22,113 nt of DNA, taken from positions 1 to 22,113 of the forward strand of contig ASPP01027628.1 in NCBI GenBank assembly GCA_000512085.1. Reading direction: 5' to 3'. Source of the stretch: Reticulomyxa filosa. Its lineage: Eukaryota; Foraminifera; Reticulomyxidae. The notes beneath the pieces were generated by a model. The model was not told the origin of the DNA. It did no database searches and saw nothing but the letters and a program-made list of their open reading frames with translations. Of the stretch, positions 9,806 through 19,457 are shown piece by piece (the first letter of the stretch is position 1; every line of letters begins with the position of its first letter). The position numbers and the translations under genes are program-made.

Positions 9806-11562
9806 GGCTAAGGAGATTTTAATCAACAATCAAAATAGTCAGTTAAGAGAAGTTGTTTTGATAACAAAGGGGGTTTTTTTTGCATACAAGGTTCGCAATA
9901 GTTTTGTTGCGTATTGTGTTGAGATTAATAATAATATTACTTTTGTAATTTTACATATTAAAAGTCTTTGATTTATTTTATCAAATCAATTAAAATTGAT
10001 AGCTGTAAGGGGTAGCGTAGTTCCATTTTTTTATTTTCGCAGACTTAATGTTTGTGTTCTAACAACAAAGTATAGAGTCTTGGTCCCTGTTGACTTGTGA
10101 GAAAATATGAAAACACTTTCTCGTGGCTGCAAATGAAGTTTTGAGCTTTTTTTTGTTGTTATTCGACTCGACGTCAGTTAATTTATGAAATTTGCGGAAA
10201 AAAATGTTATTGTGACATGTTCACACAACATATGACAATCTTTTGCGCAAACAACTGTTGTGTGATTTATTTTAATAGCAACGAGCCCAAAATAATTGTA
10301 ATCCTTCACCAAGAATTTTTTTTTAATGAATAAGCATTGTTTTTCTCTTTGTTGCGTAAAATCGGAATAAATTATTGTTATTTTTTTCATTACATTTAAA
10401 CAACCACTACATTTGTTTGAATGGTGCCAATTGTGATCACTTAATGGCAATCACTACAAATAAAAACTTTTTTCCAAAAGCTAATATTTTCTTATAGCTA
10501 TCAGTGCATTCACTTCAAGGAGCAACAACAAATATTGCACGCATAATTACAAAAATACAAAAAGCTATCCGGATGAGTTAACAAAAGGAATTCATTTCCA
10601 AAGAATTTTCTGATAGAATTCCTCTTTGAATTAATCCAACTTGGTTCAAAACTTTTGGATTCGTCACTTGATCCACTGTCGCTGGTTTTTCAAGCCTTTT
10701 GTGCCAAGTGAACCAAAAAGTTTTATCCGTCAATATCAAAAAAAAGCACACTCAACAGTTGTTTTCAATTCCAAGTAAAAACTACAATTTCATATGAAAA
10801 TATGACAACGAAATCAGACACCAAAAAGGACGCTCAAAAAAGGGGTAGTTCCTTTTTTTAATTTTTTTTATCTTTCATCTTTTTGTGTTGTCTGTTTTGG
10901 AAGACAAGCAGCTGATGTTTGAATTGTTTTGTGTCAATGTCCCTCAAAATTTAATTGCATGTTTGTTTGCGTGCTAGCAGTTTATTTGTCAAAAAGTATA
11001 AAGACCAAGCCTTGAAGTTTCTGTGCAGCAAAACGTCAGAAATACTATATATACGAAAAAATTTTATTTTTAGAAAATAAAAAATTGACCGATGTAATTC
11101 TGGGTCTGTTAACCGTGCTCTTGTGTGGAAAAAACCTTATTAAGCTTGATCAAAAAAAATTTTTCTGTGTCAAAACGTTTGAAGATGGCGAAGTGATTTT
11201 GTAATAATGCTCTTGTGATGAGTTATTATTGCAAAAAAAAGAAGGGACGTATAAAAATTTTACTAGTTATTACAAATCCTTCTTTCCCCCTCTCCCCCTT
11301 TTTCAAATCAATCAAAATTGCATTATGAGTGCATATCAAAAAAAATTTGTCCATTTGTGCTTTTTTTTGGGCTGGTTTGCGACACGTCATAACAAAAAGT
11401 ATCTTTCTAATCATGCTATCGAATGATTTTAATTTTTTGTTGCATAAGATCCATCTCACATATTCTGTGTATACTTCGTTCTACAAAAATAGAATTGCTT
11501 TTGAAAAATATCGTTCAAACTGCCACTCTTAAAGTTTTTAGACAAAAAAACTACTCCAAATA
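9806..11562. other. Long divergent intergenic region between SDR and POP genes
   Basis: About 1.75 kb of AT-rich sequence between two divergently transcribed genes, so it should hold both promoters. No TATA-like or other element can be assigned with confidence. The only coding hint is the candidate two-exon mini-gene at 10802-11204, listed separately. Minus-strand frames at 10178-10450 and 11226-11459 have no protein-like features. Confidence 0.5.
10802..11204 (+). CDS. Candidate small two-exon gene (weak)
   Basis: Exon one would be 10802-10844 (ATG, MTTKSDTKKDAQKR plus one base) ending at a GTAGTT donor. Exon two would be 11074-11204, after ATTTTATTTTTAG, and contains a hydrophobic run (LTDVILGLLTVLLCG) and a tail ending FEDGEVIL before TAA. 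The phases match (1 nt plus 2 nt, giving Glu), for a total of about 57 aa with one possible membrane helix. The intron would be 229 nt, two to three times longer than the others here, and I know no family. The open stretch could be chance. It lies in the POP-SDR intergenic region. Confidence 0.2.
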
Positions 11563-14000
11563 ATGGCCGAAGAGAAAACAAGTTCGCCCGAAATAAACAA
11601 GGAGGAGGCTCTTGAGGCGTGGTTGAAAGGTATTTTTTATTTTTTCTTAAAGAACAAGCGTTTTGCTTACTACTAACTAAAACAAAAAAAAAAAGTGAAA
11701 AAGAATGGCGAATATCCGGCGGCTCATCGTGATGAAAAAAAAGTGGATACGTATAAAAACAGTAAAGACGAAAAAGTGTTGGTAAATGATCCCTATCATT
11801 GGTTGGAAGATCCTGATAGTAAAGAGACACGAGCTTGGGTGAATGAGCAAGTGAAGGTGACAACAGGTTATTTGAACGAATGTGAAAACAAAGAAGCGAT
11901 TCACAAGCGAATAAAAGGAATGATGAATTATCCAAGGATCGGATGTCCAATAAAAAGGGAAGCCATTATTATTATCGACATAACACAGGATTACAAAATC
12001 AGGACTGTGTATATTTTCATCGTAGTGATATATGGAACAATGAAGAAAAGACATTGTTATTGGACCCAAATGAATGGAGTGAAGATGGAACATCTTCTTT
12101 AGGAGGAACATATTCAAGTGACGACGGAGAATTAATGGCATATTCGATCAAGCATAGCGGAAGCGATTGGAATGAATTCAAGATAAAACACATGTTAACA
12201 GGAAAAGATTCAAAAGAGACATTGAAATGGTGTAAATTTACAGGTATATCATGGACCCCAGATAATGCTGGATTTTTTTATTCACGATATGAGCCTCCAC
12301 AGAAACATAAAGAATTGGACCCAAATGGAACTCAAGGTACAGAAACAGAAAAACTATCCAATCAAATGTTATATTATCATGTGGTCGGAACAGAGCAAAG
12401 TGAGGATGTGTTTTTATTGGATGCTCGGTCATGTGGAGATGCAGAATGGTTCATTAGTCCTCACGTATCTGACGATGGAAAATGGCTATTGATTTTCTTG
12501 TCTCCAAATTGTGACCCAGTTAATCGATTGTATTTGGTTAAATTACAAGATTTGGATTTGAAATCTGGTTCAAATCAAAGTAATGCACACTTGACCTTGA
12601 AAAAGGTAATGATCAAATTGATTGACAATTTTGACAATGGTTATCATTATATCACAAATGAACAAAATGTGTTTTATTTTAAAACCGATCACAATGCAGG
12701 TAATTATCGTGTGGTAAGTGTGGATATCACCGATACTCATTCTCCTTTGGTATGGAATGAAATTGTCAGCGAACACAAACGTAATCGGTTGGCTGATGTG
12801 CTATGTGTTCACAAAGATTTGTTGCTACTTAATTATATGGAAGATTGCCAAGATACATTGCAATTGGTTGACTTGACTGGCAAACCCGTTAAACATTCCA
12901 TTGCATTTCCTTCTGCAGGAACTATCGTTTTCACTGGAAGAAAAACCTCCAATGAAGCCTTTTTCCGTTTCACTTCATTCTTGTATCCAGGCATTATTTA
13001 TCTTTATGATTTTCATCACCATTCCATGAAAATCCTTTTTGAAATCAAAGTACCTAATTTTGATGCTTCTCAATTTGTTACTAATCAGGTAAGTATGTGT
13101 TTATTATATATTTATTATTATTATTGCTATTTATTTATTTAAAAAAATAAAATACGCATTTATACGTTTATATTCCTGCAGGTATTCTTTTCCAGCAAAG
13201 ATGGCACCAAAATTCCAATGTTCATATTCCATCCCAAAAAAATAACATTAAATGGTGAAAATCCAACGATATTGTATGGATATGGAGGCTTTGACATTGC
13301 ACTGTTGCCAGACTTTTCTTCTTCGCGTTTGGTTTGGCTACAAAATTTTGGTGGAGTGTATGCCATTGCCAATCTTCGAGGAGGTGGTGAATATGGTGTC
13401 GAATGGCACAAAGCTGGAATCAAACATAAAAAGCAAAATGTGTTTGATGATTTCCAATGTGCTGCTGAATATCTAATTCAACAAAAGTACACTTGTCCAC
13501 GCAAGCTGGCTATTCGAGGTGGCAGTAATGGTGGTTTGTTGGTTGCTGCATGCTGTAATCAAAGGCCAGATTTGTTTGGATGTGCGATTGCTATGGTTGG
13601 GGTTTTAGATATGTTGAAATTTCATCGATTTACTATTGGATATGCTTGGTGCAGTGACTATGGATGTGCAGATGTTTCAAGTGAATTTGATGCACTTTAC
13701 GCTTATTCTCCATTGCACAATATTCCATCTTCTGATGCATGTCCCAACTACCCTGCACTTTTTGGCACTACTGCAGATCATGACGATCGAGTTGTACCTT
13801 TGCACTCCTTCAAGTTCATTGCAGAGTTACAACATAAATTGGGCAACAAAGATAGGAAAAAAACACAAACAAATCCTTTACTTATAAGAATTGAACTCAA
13901 AGCAGGACATGGAGGATCGTCATTGACAAAAGCCATTGAATTGGAAAGGGATATTTATCTCTTTTTACAACGAGAATTGAATGTAGAGTACCGTCCATAA
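11563..14000 (+). CDS. Prolyl oligopeptidase (S9A serine peptidase), one frame break
   Basis: Cleaves short peptides after proline; the family is usually cytosolic. Three exons: 11563-11629, 11696-13088 and 13182-14000, with introns of 66 nt (GTATTT..AAAG, containing TACTAAC) and 93 nt (GTAAGT..CCTGCAG). Repaired length is about 759 aa, against about 710 for animal POP; the extra length is mainly N-terminal. Visible parts are the N-terminal YPAAHRDE.. and [12 protein letters not shown] segments, the seven-blade propeller ([45 protein letters not shown]), then the alpha/beta-hydrolase domain with [15 protein letters not shown] and [11 protein letters not shown]. The triad is Ser602 (GGSNGG), Asp688 (DHDDRV) and His730 (AGHGG), spaced as in mammalian POP. 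Near 11950-11960 (ATAAAAAGGG) the frame shifts; one extra A restores GCPIK into [11 protein letters not shown]. This is probably an error in a homopolymer, otherwise a null allele. AATAAA lies 69 nt after the stop. Confidence 0.95.
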
Positions 14001-14499
14001 ATCATTTTTTTGTGTGCTGATTTCATCAATTTTCTCGTTCTAAGAAAATCGGCTTGGAAGAAATTTTAAATAAAGGGCATGCTTATAAATATTCTTTCCA
14101 TTTTCATGCAAATGTTAAATTGCAAAATTGACAAACTTTTTTATTGTAACATTGTTATTCGAAACAATTCAAATCTACTGAAAAAAACTTTTAAAATTTG
14201 TACAAAGTACAATACTTATTCCTTTTTGAAACGTAACCAAAGATTGTTTTTTAATCTTAAATGGAAATTCTAAAAGTAGCAGTTTGACTGATTTTCCAAC
14301 AATTTATGTTATTTATGAAAAATCTTGCAATTTTTGATCTTTTCAAAAAAAGATTAGACTTGCGTTTTTCATCTTGCTTTTGACAAAAGCAACCGAAAAT
14401 AAGAAAAAAATACAGTGTCTGATAGCTAACAGAGGAATTAGTTTACAAATTTTTAAAAATTTTTATCTACTTTTAATTTTTTTTTTGCTATGTTAGATA
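14001..14499. other. Intergenic region between convergent POP and beta-lactamase-like genes
   Basis: AT-rich 3' flanks. They contain the POP polyadenylation hexamer at 14069-14074. The open frame 14079-14273 (+) is low-complexity and unsupported. Confidence 0.6.
14069..14074 (+). terminator. AATAAA polyadenylation signal of the POP gene
   Basis: Canonical hexamer 69 nt after the POP stop codon, followed by a T-containing flank. It is a plausible cleavage/polyadenylation signal, but such hexamers are frequent by chance in DNA this AT-rich. Confidence 0.5.
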
Positions 14500-16485
14500 T
14501 TAACCCAAAACTTGATAAATCCAAAAGTCACCTGGTTGAGAAAAGTCATATAAAAAATTAAACAAATACTGGAAATATAAAGGATCTTTTCCAACAAGAA
14601 TGGTCGTGGTATTGATGGACCCATGAATGCCGGTAAGTAAAACATAACTGGACAAATTCATGGTATTTGGCAATACACGTTGCATCAAGGCAACAACAAC
14701 ATAGAGATTGTTTCCATCGTTGAACATGTATTTGAATATCAAATCATGCAAATCTAAATTTTGAAACCGGCCGACAAAGACAATGCGTGGACTTAAGCGT
14801 TGGAAAACACTGGGATCGACAATGTCGTTGTTTGAGTTGTAAGCAGCTTGAGTTTGTAAGAAAGTGTTCAATTGAGAAGGAGTGTAATTGATGTCATACA
14901 TGGAAAAGCCCATGGATAAGGAAGTGACCAAGGAGCCATGAAGAGTGTCGTTACACAAGGTAAGAGAAGTGACACTGGTATTCAAAAGCATATTGCGATA
15001 AGAGTCATTGCATTGTTTGAACAAAGGGACACTGAAAAAGTTGAAAGTTTTGTTATTGTACAAGTTGACAGAGTCAAGAGTGCGAAGGACTTGTGTGGAA
15101 AACAAAGTGCGAACATGATTAATTTTGGTCGAGTTGTCACTGGCATTGGGCCAGACTCGATTGGTCAACAACAAGTAAACGAGATGTCTTTCTCGATCCA
15201 AACAAAACATGGTGCCGGTGAACCCGGTGTGCATTGCATCATTGCTATTAGCACCACTATGAAACCCATCTCCACACAAATTTCCAAAGCCCCGATCATT
15301 GGACGTCATATCATTGGAGTCGAAACCCAATGCCCGCGAGGACAAGTTATGTTGGAATTCGGTCAAAAACAAATGAGTCCATTGGGGGTCATACACCGAA
15401 CGTGGGGCCACATGGGGTGCTTGATAGCGGTAATCAAACTGATACGGGATGGCATAGTACGACGTATTCAGCAGATTCACAGACCATTGATACACATCAA
15501 AAATATCCGAAAACACGCCCGCATGCCCAAATATGCCGCCATTGGCAAATGCATTGGGGTCCTCCACCACGCCCTGCACAATCGCGTGTCGATATGAGGT
15601 GTCATTTTGAGTTGGGGCATATGCGTTTGCGACGATTGGGTCAGCTTGGTATGTGGGTACAAAGCCAGTGTTTTTAAGATGCTGTTTTTCAAATACGTTA
15701 ATTCTTACAAATGCTTCAAAATAACAAACCAATGGAATTGTGCTGTTGTTTGGACTTGCTCTTGTTGTTTCATCCAAATTCAACGTCAGACGACATTGAG
15801 GAAGCAAGTCGTTCGGCACGTCGACCAAGTCATGATCCCTCACAATTGTTCCAATCACATATGACAATGTCATAAACGATAGGTCACTGTATATCATTTC
15901 TGTCCCCGTCGCATATTGCAATGACTGATTCAACACGTTTGCGTAGATTTGATCATTACACGAAAATGACAATTGTGGCTGGCTTGTCTTTGTCTCGGGA
16001 CAACCAAATGCTTGTGTGGAATAAAACGGGTCTGGGTCCGGATAAAAACCCGCATTGTGAAGCAAACAGTTTAGTATACGTATGTTCTGCTTCCCATTGC
16101 TTTCAAATGATTCACCCAAATATTTGCTTACCGTGTCAAACACACTTATGTTCAACTCGCTATTGTATGACAGCAAATGCAACAGTCCGCTCGTTGTTGA
16201 CATCAATTTTGTCACTGATGCCATGTCAAACTTTGTACTCAGGCTCATTCCCGTGTTGTTCACTAACCCGTCGTCTTCCGCGTAAAACAATGTTCCGTTG
16301 CTGTATGCATACAGTATTGTCCCATTCGCGTCCCCTACCAGTGCCACGTAGCCTGGATACGTTTTGTCTTCTATCCCGTTATTCAACACAGCAGTAACTT
16401 GTGACCAATCAAAACCACTCACTGTGGAAACTATACAATAGGTCACAACTACTAAATATATACTATTCATGATTTCAGTCAACAT
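14500..16485 (-). CDS. Secreted serine beta-lactamase-like protein (class C/PBP4/EstB-type)
   Basis: A serine hydrolase of the beta-lactamase superfamily; eukaryotic members act on varied amide or ester bonds, so the substrate is unknown. Single exon, 661 aa. Residues 1-24 form a hydrophobic signal peptide (IYLVVVTYCIVSTVSG), with starts at Met1 or Met6 (16470). The active-site motifs are all there: Ser90-Val-Thr-Lys93 (SxxK), Tyr199-Ser-Asp201 (YxN-type box), and His419-Thr-Gly421 (the KTG-type box), with LLHNAG at 141-146 and NAFANGGIFGHAGVFS at 311-326, typical of the family. More than ten N-x-S/T sequons fit passage through the secretory pathway. Residues from about 455 form a roughly 200-residue C-terminal extension of unknown function, beyond the usual domain. 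By eye the reading frame is richer in G and C than its neighbours. Lack of introns next to intron-rich genes suggests acquisition from bacteria or retroposition. It is divergent from the small membrane protein gene. Confidence 0.9.
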   Translation of the reverse strand: MLTEIMNSIYLVVVTYCIVSTVSGFDWSQVTAVLNNGIEDKTYPGYVALVGDANGTILYAYSNGTLFYAEDDGLVNNTGMSLSTKFDMASVTKLMSTTSGLLHLLSYNSELNISVFDTVSKYLGESFESNGKQNIRILNCLLHNAGFYPDPDPFYSTQAFGCPETKTSQPQLSFSCNDQIYANVLNQSLQYATGTEMIYSDLSFMTLSYVIGTIVRDHDLVDVPNDLLPQCRLTLNLDETTRASPNNSTIPLVCYFEAFVRINVFEKQHLKNTGFVPTYQADPIVANAYAPTQNDTSYRHAIVQGVVEDPNAFANGGIFGHAGVFSDIFDVYQWSVNLLNTSYYAIPYQFDYRYQAPHVAPRSVYDPQWTHLFLTEFQHNLSSRALGFDSNDMTSNDRGFGNLCGDGFHSGANSNDAMHTGFTGTMFCLDRERHLVYLLLTNRVWPNASDNSTKINHVRTLFSTQVLRTLDSVNLYNNKTFNFFSVPLFKQCNDSYRNMLLNTSVTSLTLCNDTLHGSLVTSLSMGFSMYDINYTPSQLNTFLQTQAAYNSNNDIVDPSVFQRLSPRIVFVGRFQNLDLHDLIFKYMFNDGNNLYVVVALMQRVLPNTMNLSSYVLLTGIHGSINTTTILVGKDPLYFQYLFNFLYDFSQPGDFWIYQVLG

Positions 16486-16891
16486 TAAAAGACGCCTTTT
16501 TAAAAAAAAAAGAAAAAAAAGGCTTTAAATCTTGGCAAGCTTGCGCTTCTTTTTTTTTAAAAAAAAAATTATGTCTCGTTTTAATATAATTTACAACCTG
16601 TCAAATATTTCCTTGTCAGCTGAGCACTTTTAGATTATTGAAGTCTTTTCAAAAATTATTCGGTTGTATCTTTGGAAATAGCACTTCCAACTGATGGAAA
16701 TTCAATCTCACACCTTTTGTTGCTGATCTCACAAGTTGATGCCTTCAATTCTTTCCAATTTGATCAATAAATTAGTTTTTTGTTGTGACTGTTGGTTTAA
16801 GTCTCTCGTTCAAAAGGATTTTTATCAAAAAAAAGGTGACTTATTTCATTCCTCTTTAATCTTTTTATAGTGCAAAAAGGCTTTTGTGACC
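16486..16891. other. Divergent promoter region
   Basis: About 400 bp between two divergent starts. It begins with A/T homopolymer blocks at 16501-16570. It presumably drives both the beta-lactamase-like gene and the small membrane protein gene; no defined element was recognised. Confidence 0.45.
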
Positions 16892-17352
16892 ATGTCAGGC
16901 GGTACGAGAGACGTAATCAAAACGACATCTGATGGCATTGTGTATTTGTCTATTCGAATAACCCCTCAGCAGCAAGTGGTCGACCTTCGCGTGTTTTATT
17001 TGAAAGTTAACTATGTGTTTTCCATTTAAATTAGTGTGAAAGAGAACTCGATACAAAATACGCCTTAAAAATGTATATTACAAAAATTGATGTGAACTAG
17101 TGCGTTCTCGCATTTATTTGCGTGTACGCATTCTTTTTGTTATACGGGTGGATGTGGATTGAAGCATTGGACGCATTGGGAGAGTCCTTGTTATGGGCCT
17201 ATTTTGGATGTTTCACAGCGTGCTGTTTAGGAGCTGGTGTGGCAATACAGCGAAGCATGAAAGCGCAAAAACGTGGTTGGTGGGCACCATATCATCCCCG
17301 TCGTGAAGAAAAAGATCCAAGAGGAAAATGCTGTGGTATTCAACTTTACTAA
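16892..17352 (+). CDS. Small two-helix membrane protein, family unknown
   Basis: I do not recognise this protein. Two exons, 16892-17005 and 17101-17352, joined in phase 0 across a 95-nt intron (GTTAAC...AACTAG), give 121 aa. Residues 1-38 are polar (MSGGTRDVIKTTSDGIVYLS start). Two hydrophobic segments follow at about 39-57 (VLAFICVYAFFLLYGW) and 68-87 (LLWAYFGCFTACCLGAGV), linked by an acidic loop. The tail at 88-121 is strongly basic with Trp-Trp and a Lys-Cys-Cys-Gly near the end, so it probably faces the cytosol; the Cys pair might be lipidated. The exon two frame keeps biased, protein-like codon use up to a TAA stop. Exon one is supported by a good ATG and a matching phase only. Another donor is possible. 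Confidence 0.6.
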
Positions 17353-17747
17353 AAGAAAATTTTTTCAAGTTGATTAATGCTCTTTGCGTTTTAAATTACA
17401 ATATACCTTTTGTGCCACTTTCTTTTTTTTTTGTGAATGAAAGAACTTTTTTTTGCACATATCAAAAACGTCTGATGGAAAAAAAAACTAAACTGCAAAT
17501 GTTATTGTGGTTCTTCGTGAACTTTTTAAATTTTTCAAAAAAAAAAATCGCGTGTTACTTTTTTGCGCATTTTTGTGGATAACCAGGGAATGCAAAAACA
17601 TGCTGCAATTACACGAAACTTCTTAAAACAAATAAGTGCAAACAATTTTTATTTTTTTATAAAAACGAGACAACTTTTTGGACACAAAAACGGAAAAAGA
17701 CGGAAAGGGAAAGTTTGATCGGAATATTCAATCCTACCTAAACTGGA
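17353..17747. other. Intergenic region, A/T-run rich
   Basis: About 395 bp between two genes on the same strand, with T and A runs of up to 9-10. No gene seen; the frame 17328-17582 is low-complexity Phe/Lys. It should hold the 3' end of the small membrane protein gene and the promoter of the next gene. Confidence 0.5.
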
Positions 17748-19231
17748 ATGGCTGACAACACTTCGTCTCTAGAAGTAGCAGGTTTAATCTGGGATAAGCT
17801 TCCGCAAAATGTGGTAAATGACATCTTTTCTTTTTTATTAGCTGATGCTCATTTGCCAGACGAGCTAGTACTCACGTGCAGATCATTTATGCTATCGACA
17901 TATCGTCACCCTCATTTTCCGGCTCGGTTTCACGTGCGCATTGATAACAAGATAAAATACGGAACCGCGTCCAACTTCCAGATCGGGACTGGAGTGACGC
18001 TGGCATCGAAAAGAAGCATATGCATTCCAAGTGTCGAACCGATTTTGACCCAAAGCGAACGTTTTCCGTTTGAAAACATGCTCGTTTGGAAAGTGACAGA
18101 CCACATTTCTATGGACTGTATCGCCCCAATATTCGCACAGGTCCACAGCAAAGTCAAATTCATGAGTTGGAATGATTGTCTGTTCTTGAGAAAGCCCGTA
18201 TCGCAAAAAGTTAACACAAGCACCGAAACTAAACATAATGAAGATCAACCCGATTCTGAGAGGTAGTGATATTTGCTTACTGTACTTTTTTTTTCTGTTT
18301 CTAAAAAAAAAACTCCTTTTTTTTTTAAAAAAAAAAGCTTCCCTCCGGTGTTCGAAAATTGCTTGCTGTTTTCGTTACTGGTGAAACATAATTGGAATAC
18401 GACTCAAGTGGACATTAGAGGCAAGTTTCCGGCATTGGTGTTTTTATCGTTAAATATTGAAGATGAAGTACATTTGGAATACGTCAATGAAGTTTTGAAA
18501 AGTGCTGGCAAGACGTTGAGGATGTGCTACTTGGAATTCAATATTCCCGGCAAAAGAGAGCAACAACTTTCTCCGACCGAATTGGCGACAGCCACATATC
18601 GTGTCGTCAAATTGCCACAGCACATTGAAATACTCTCCGTACATGTCCTCAGGTCCAACATGATCCGATTGGATCTAAGTGATTGTCGCCATTCTATTAA
18701 ACATGTATTGGATGATGTATTCTTTCTTTTTTTTTCTGCTCCTCTGCACAGCTGTCTGTTTTCTATATATTTATTATTGCTGTTGTTTCTTGTTGGTTGG
18801 AATTTTTTTTCTCCCCTCCCCTCTATCCAAAGTTAGTCTCTGTTGCGGGTGGCTGGAATCTGTTCAAAAGTATTTTTGAAGATGGAAAAGGGGCCAAAGG
18901 TCTTAAATTTTTGGTTATGAACGACGAAGAAGAACTATACAAATTACCTTGGTGGCTATTAGCGAGCCAAGGGGTGACCGATATACATACTCCTTGTCTT
19001 CCAAATTTTGCCAAAGCAATGAGCGGAGATAATACCACGTGCATCGGATCATGGCCCGATATAAACGAGCTCAAAGCTTGTATTGAGTCCAGTGTCGCCA
19101 GAAAGCTGTTGAGGGACATGAACTGTGAACAAAGAAGATACTGGTTATGGGGATTATGCTGGTATTTGCAGACCGACATACCTTTGCTGAAACAAGCAGA
19201 GGCTCACACAAAAAAAACAGATCTCTTGTAA
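17748..19231 (+). CDS. F-box-like protein of unknown function
   Basis: Three exons: 17748-18262, 18338-18716 and 18833-19231, with introns of 75 nt (GTAGTG; phase 2) and 116 nt (GTATTC; phase 0). The phases match exactly and give 430 aa. Residues about 15-58 (LPQNVVNDIFSFLLADAH, then LVLTCRSF and YRHPHF) resemble an F-box: LP start, hydrophobic helices, CR.F turn. That would suggest a substrate receptor of an SCF ubiquitin ligase. The match is loose and the loop is longer than usual. The C-terminal 370 residues look like an irregular alpha/beta repeat, perhaps degenerate leucine-rich (FPALVFLSLNIED, IRLDLSDCRHSI, LKFLVMNDEEELY), as in many F-box proteins. No signal peptide or membrane span. 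AATAAA at 19357-19362 follows the stop. It converges with the phenylalanine hydroxylase gene. Confidence 0.75.
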
Positions 19232-19457
19232 ATCTCTGTACTTCATATACATTCGCTTTGCAAATTGAGCACCAATCAAACTTGACGAAATACTACTGTT
19301 ATTTCACTGTATTGGCACGATCAAATTCAAATCTTTTTTAGAAGCTTGACACCATGAATAAACTTTTTTAAAAATTTCTATTAAATGTTTAATTTCACGG
19401 AGAAAATTGATCATCTTTATAATAATGGATATTCATTTTTTGAAAGCAGCACTGTAC

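Noticed and set aside
11943-11965. Programmed -1 frameshift in POP
   Set aside because: No in-register X XXY YYZ heptamer and no obvious downstream stem; POP is not known to use recoding. Sequencing error or mutation is simpler.
11456-12141. Long minus-strand frames over the start of the POP gene
   Set aside because: They overlap exons of a well-supported peptidase and have no domain content.
14938-15677. Long plus-strand frames (219, 115 codons) across the beta-lactamase-like gene
   Set aside because: Antisense shadows; the minus-strand frame carries the active-site motifs and a signal peptide.
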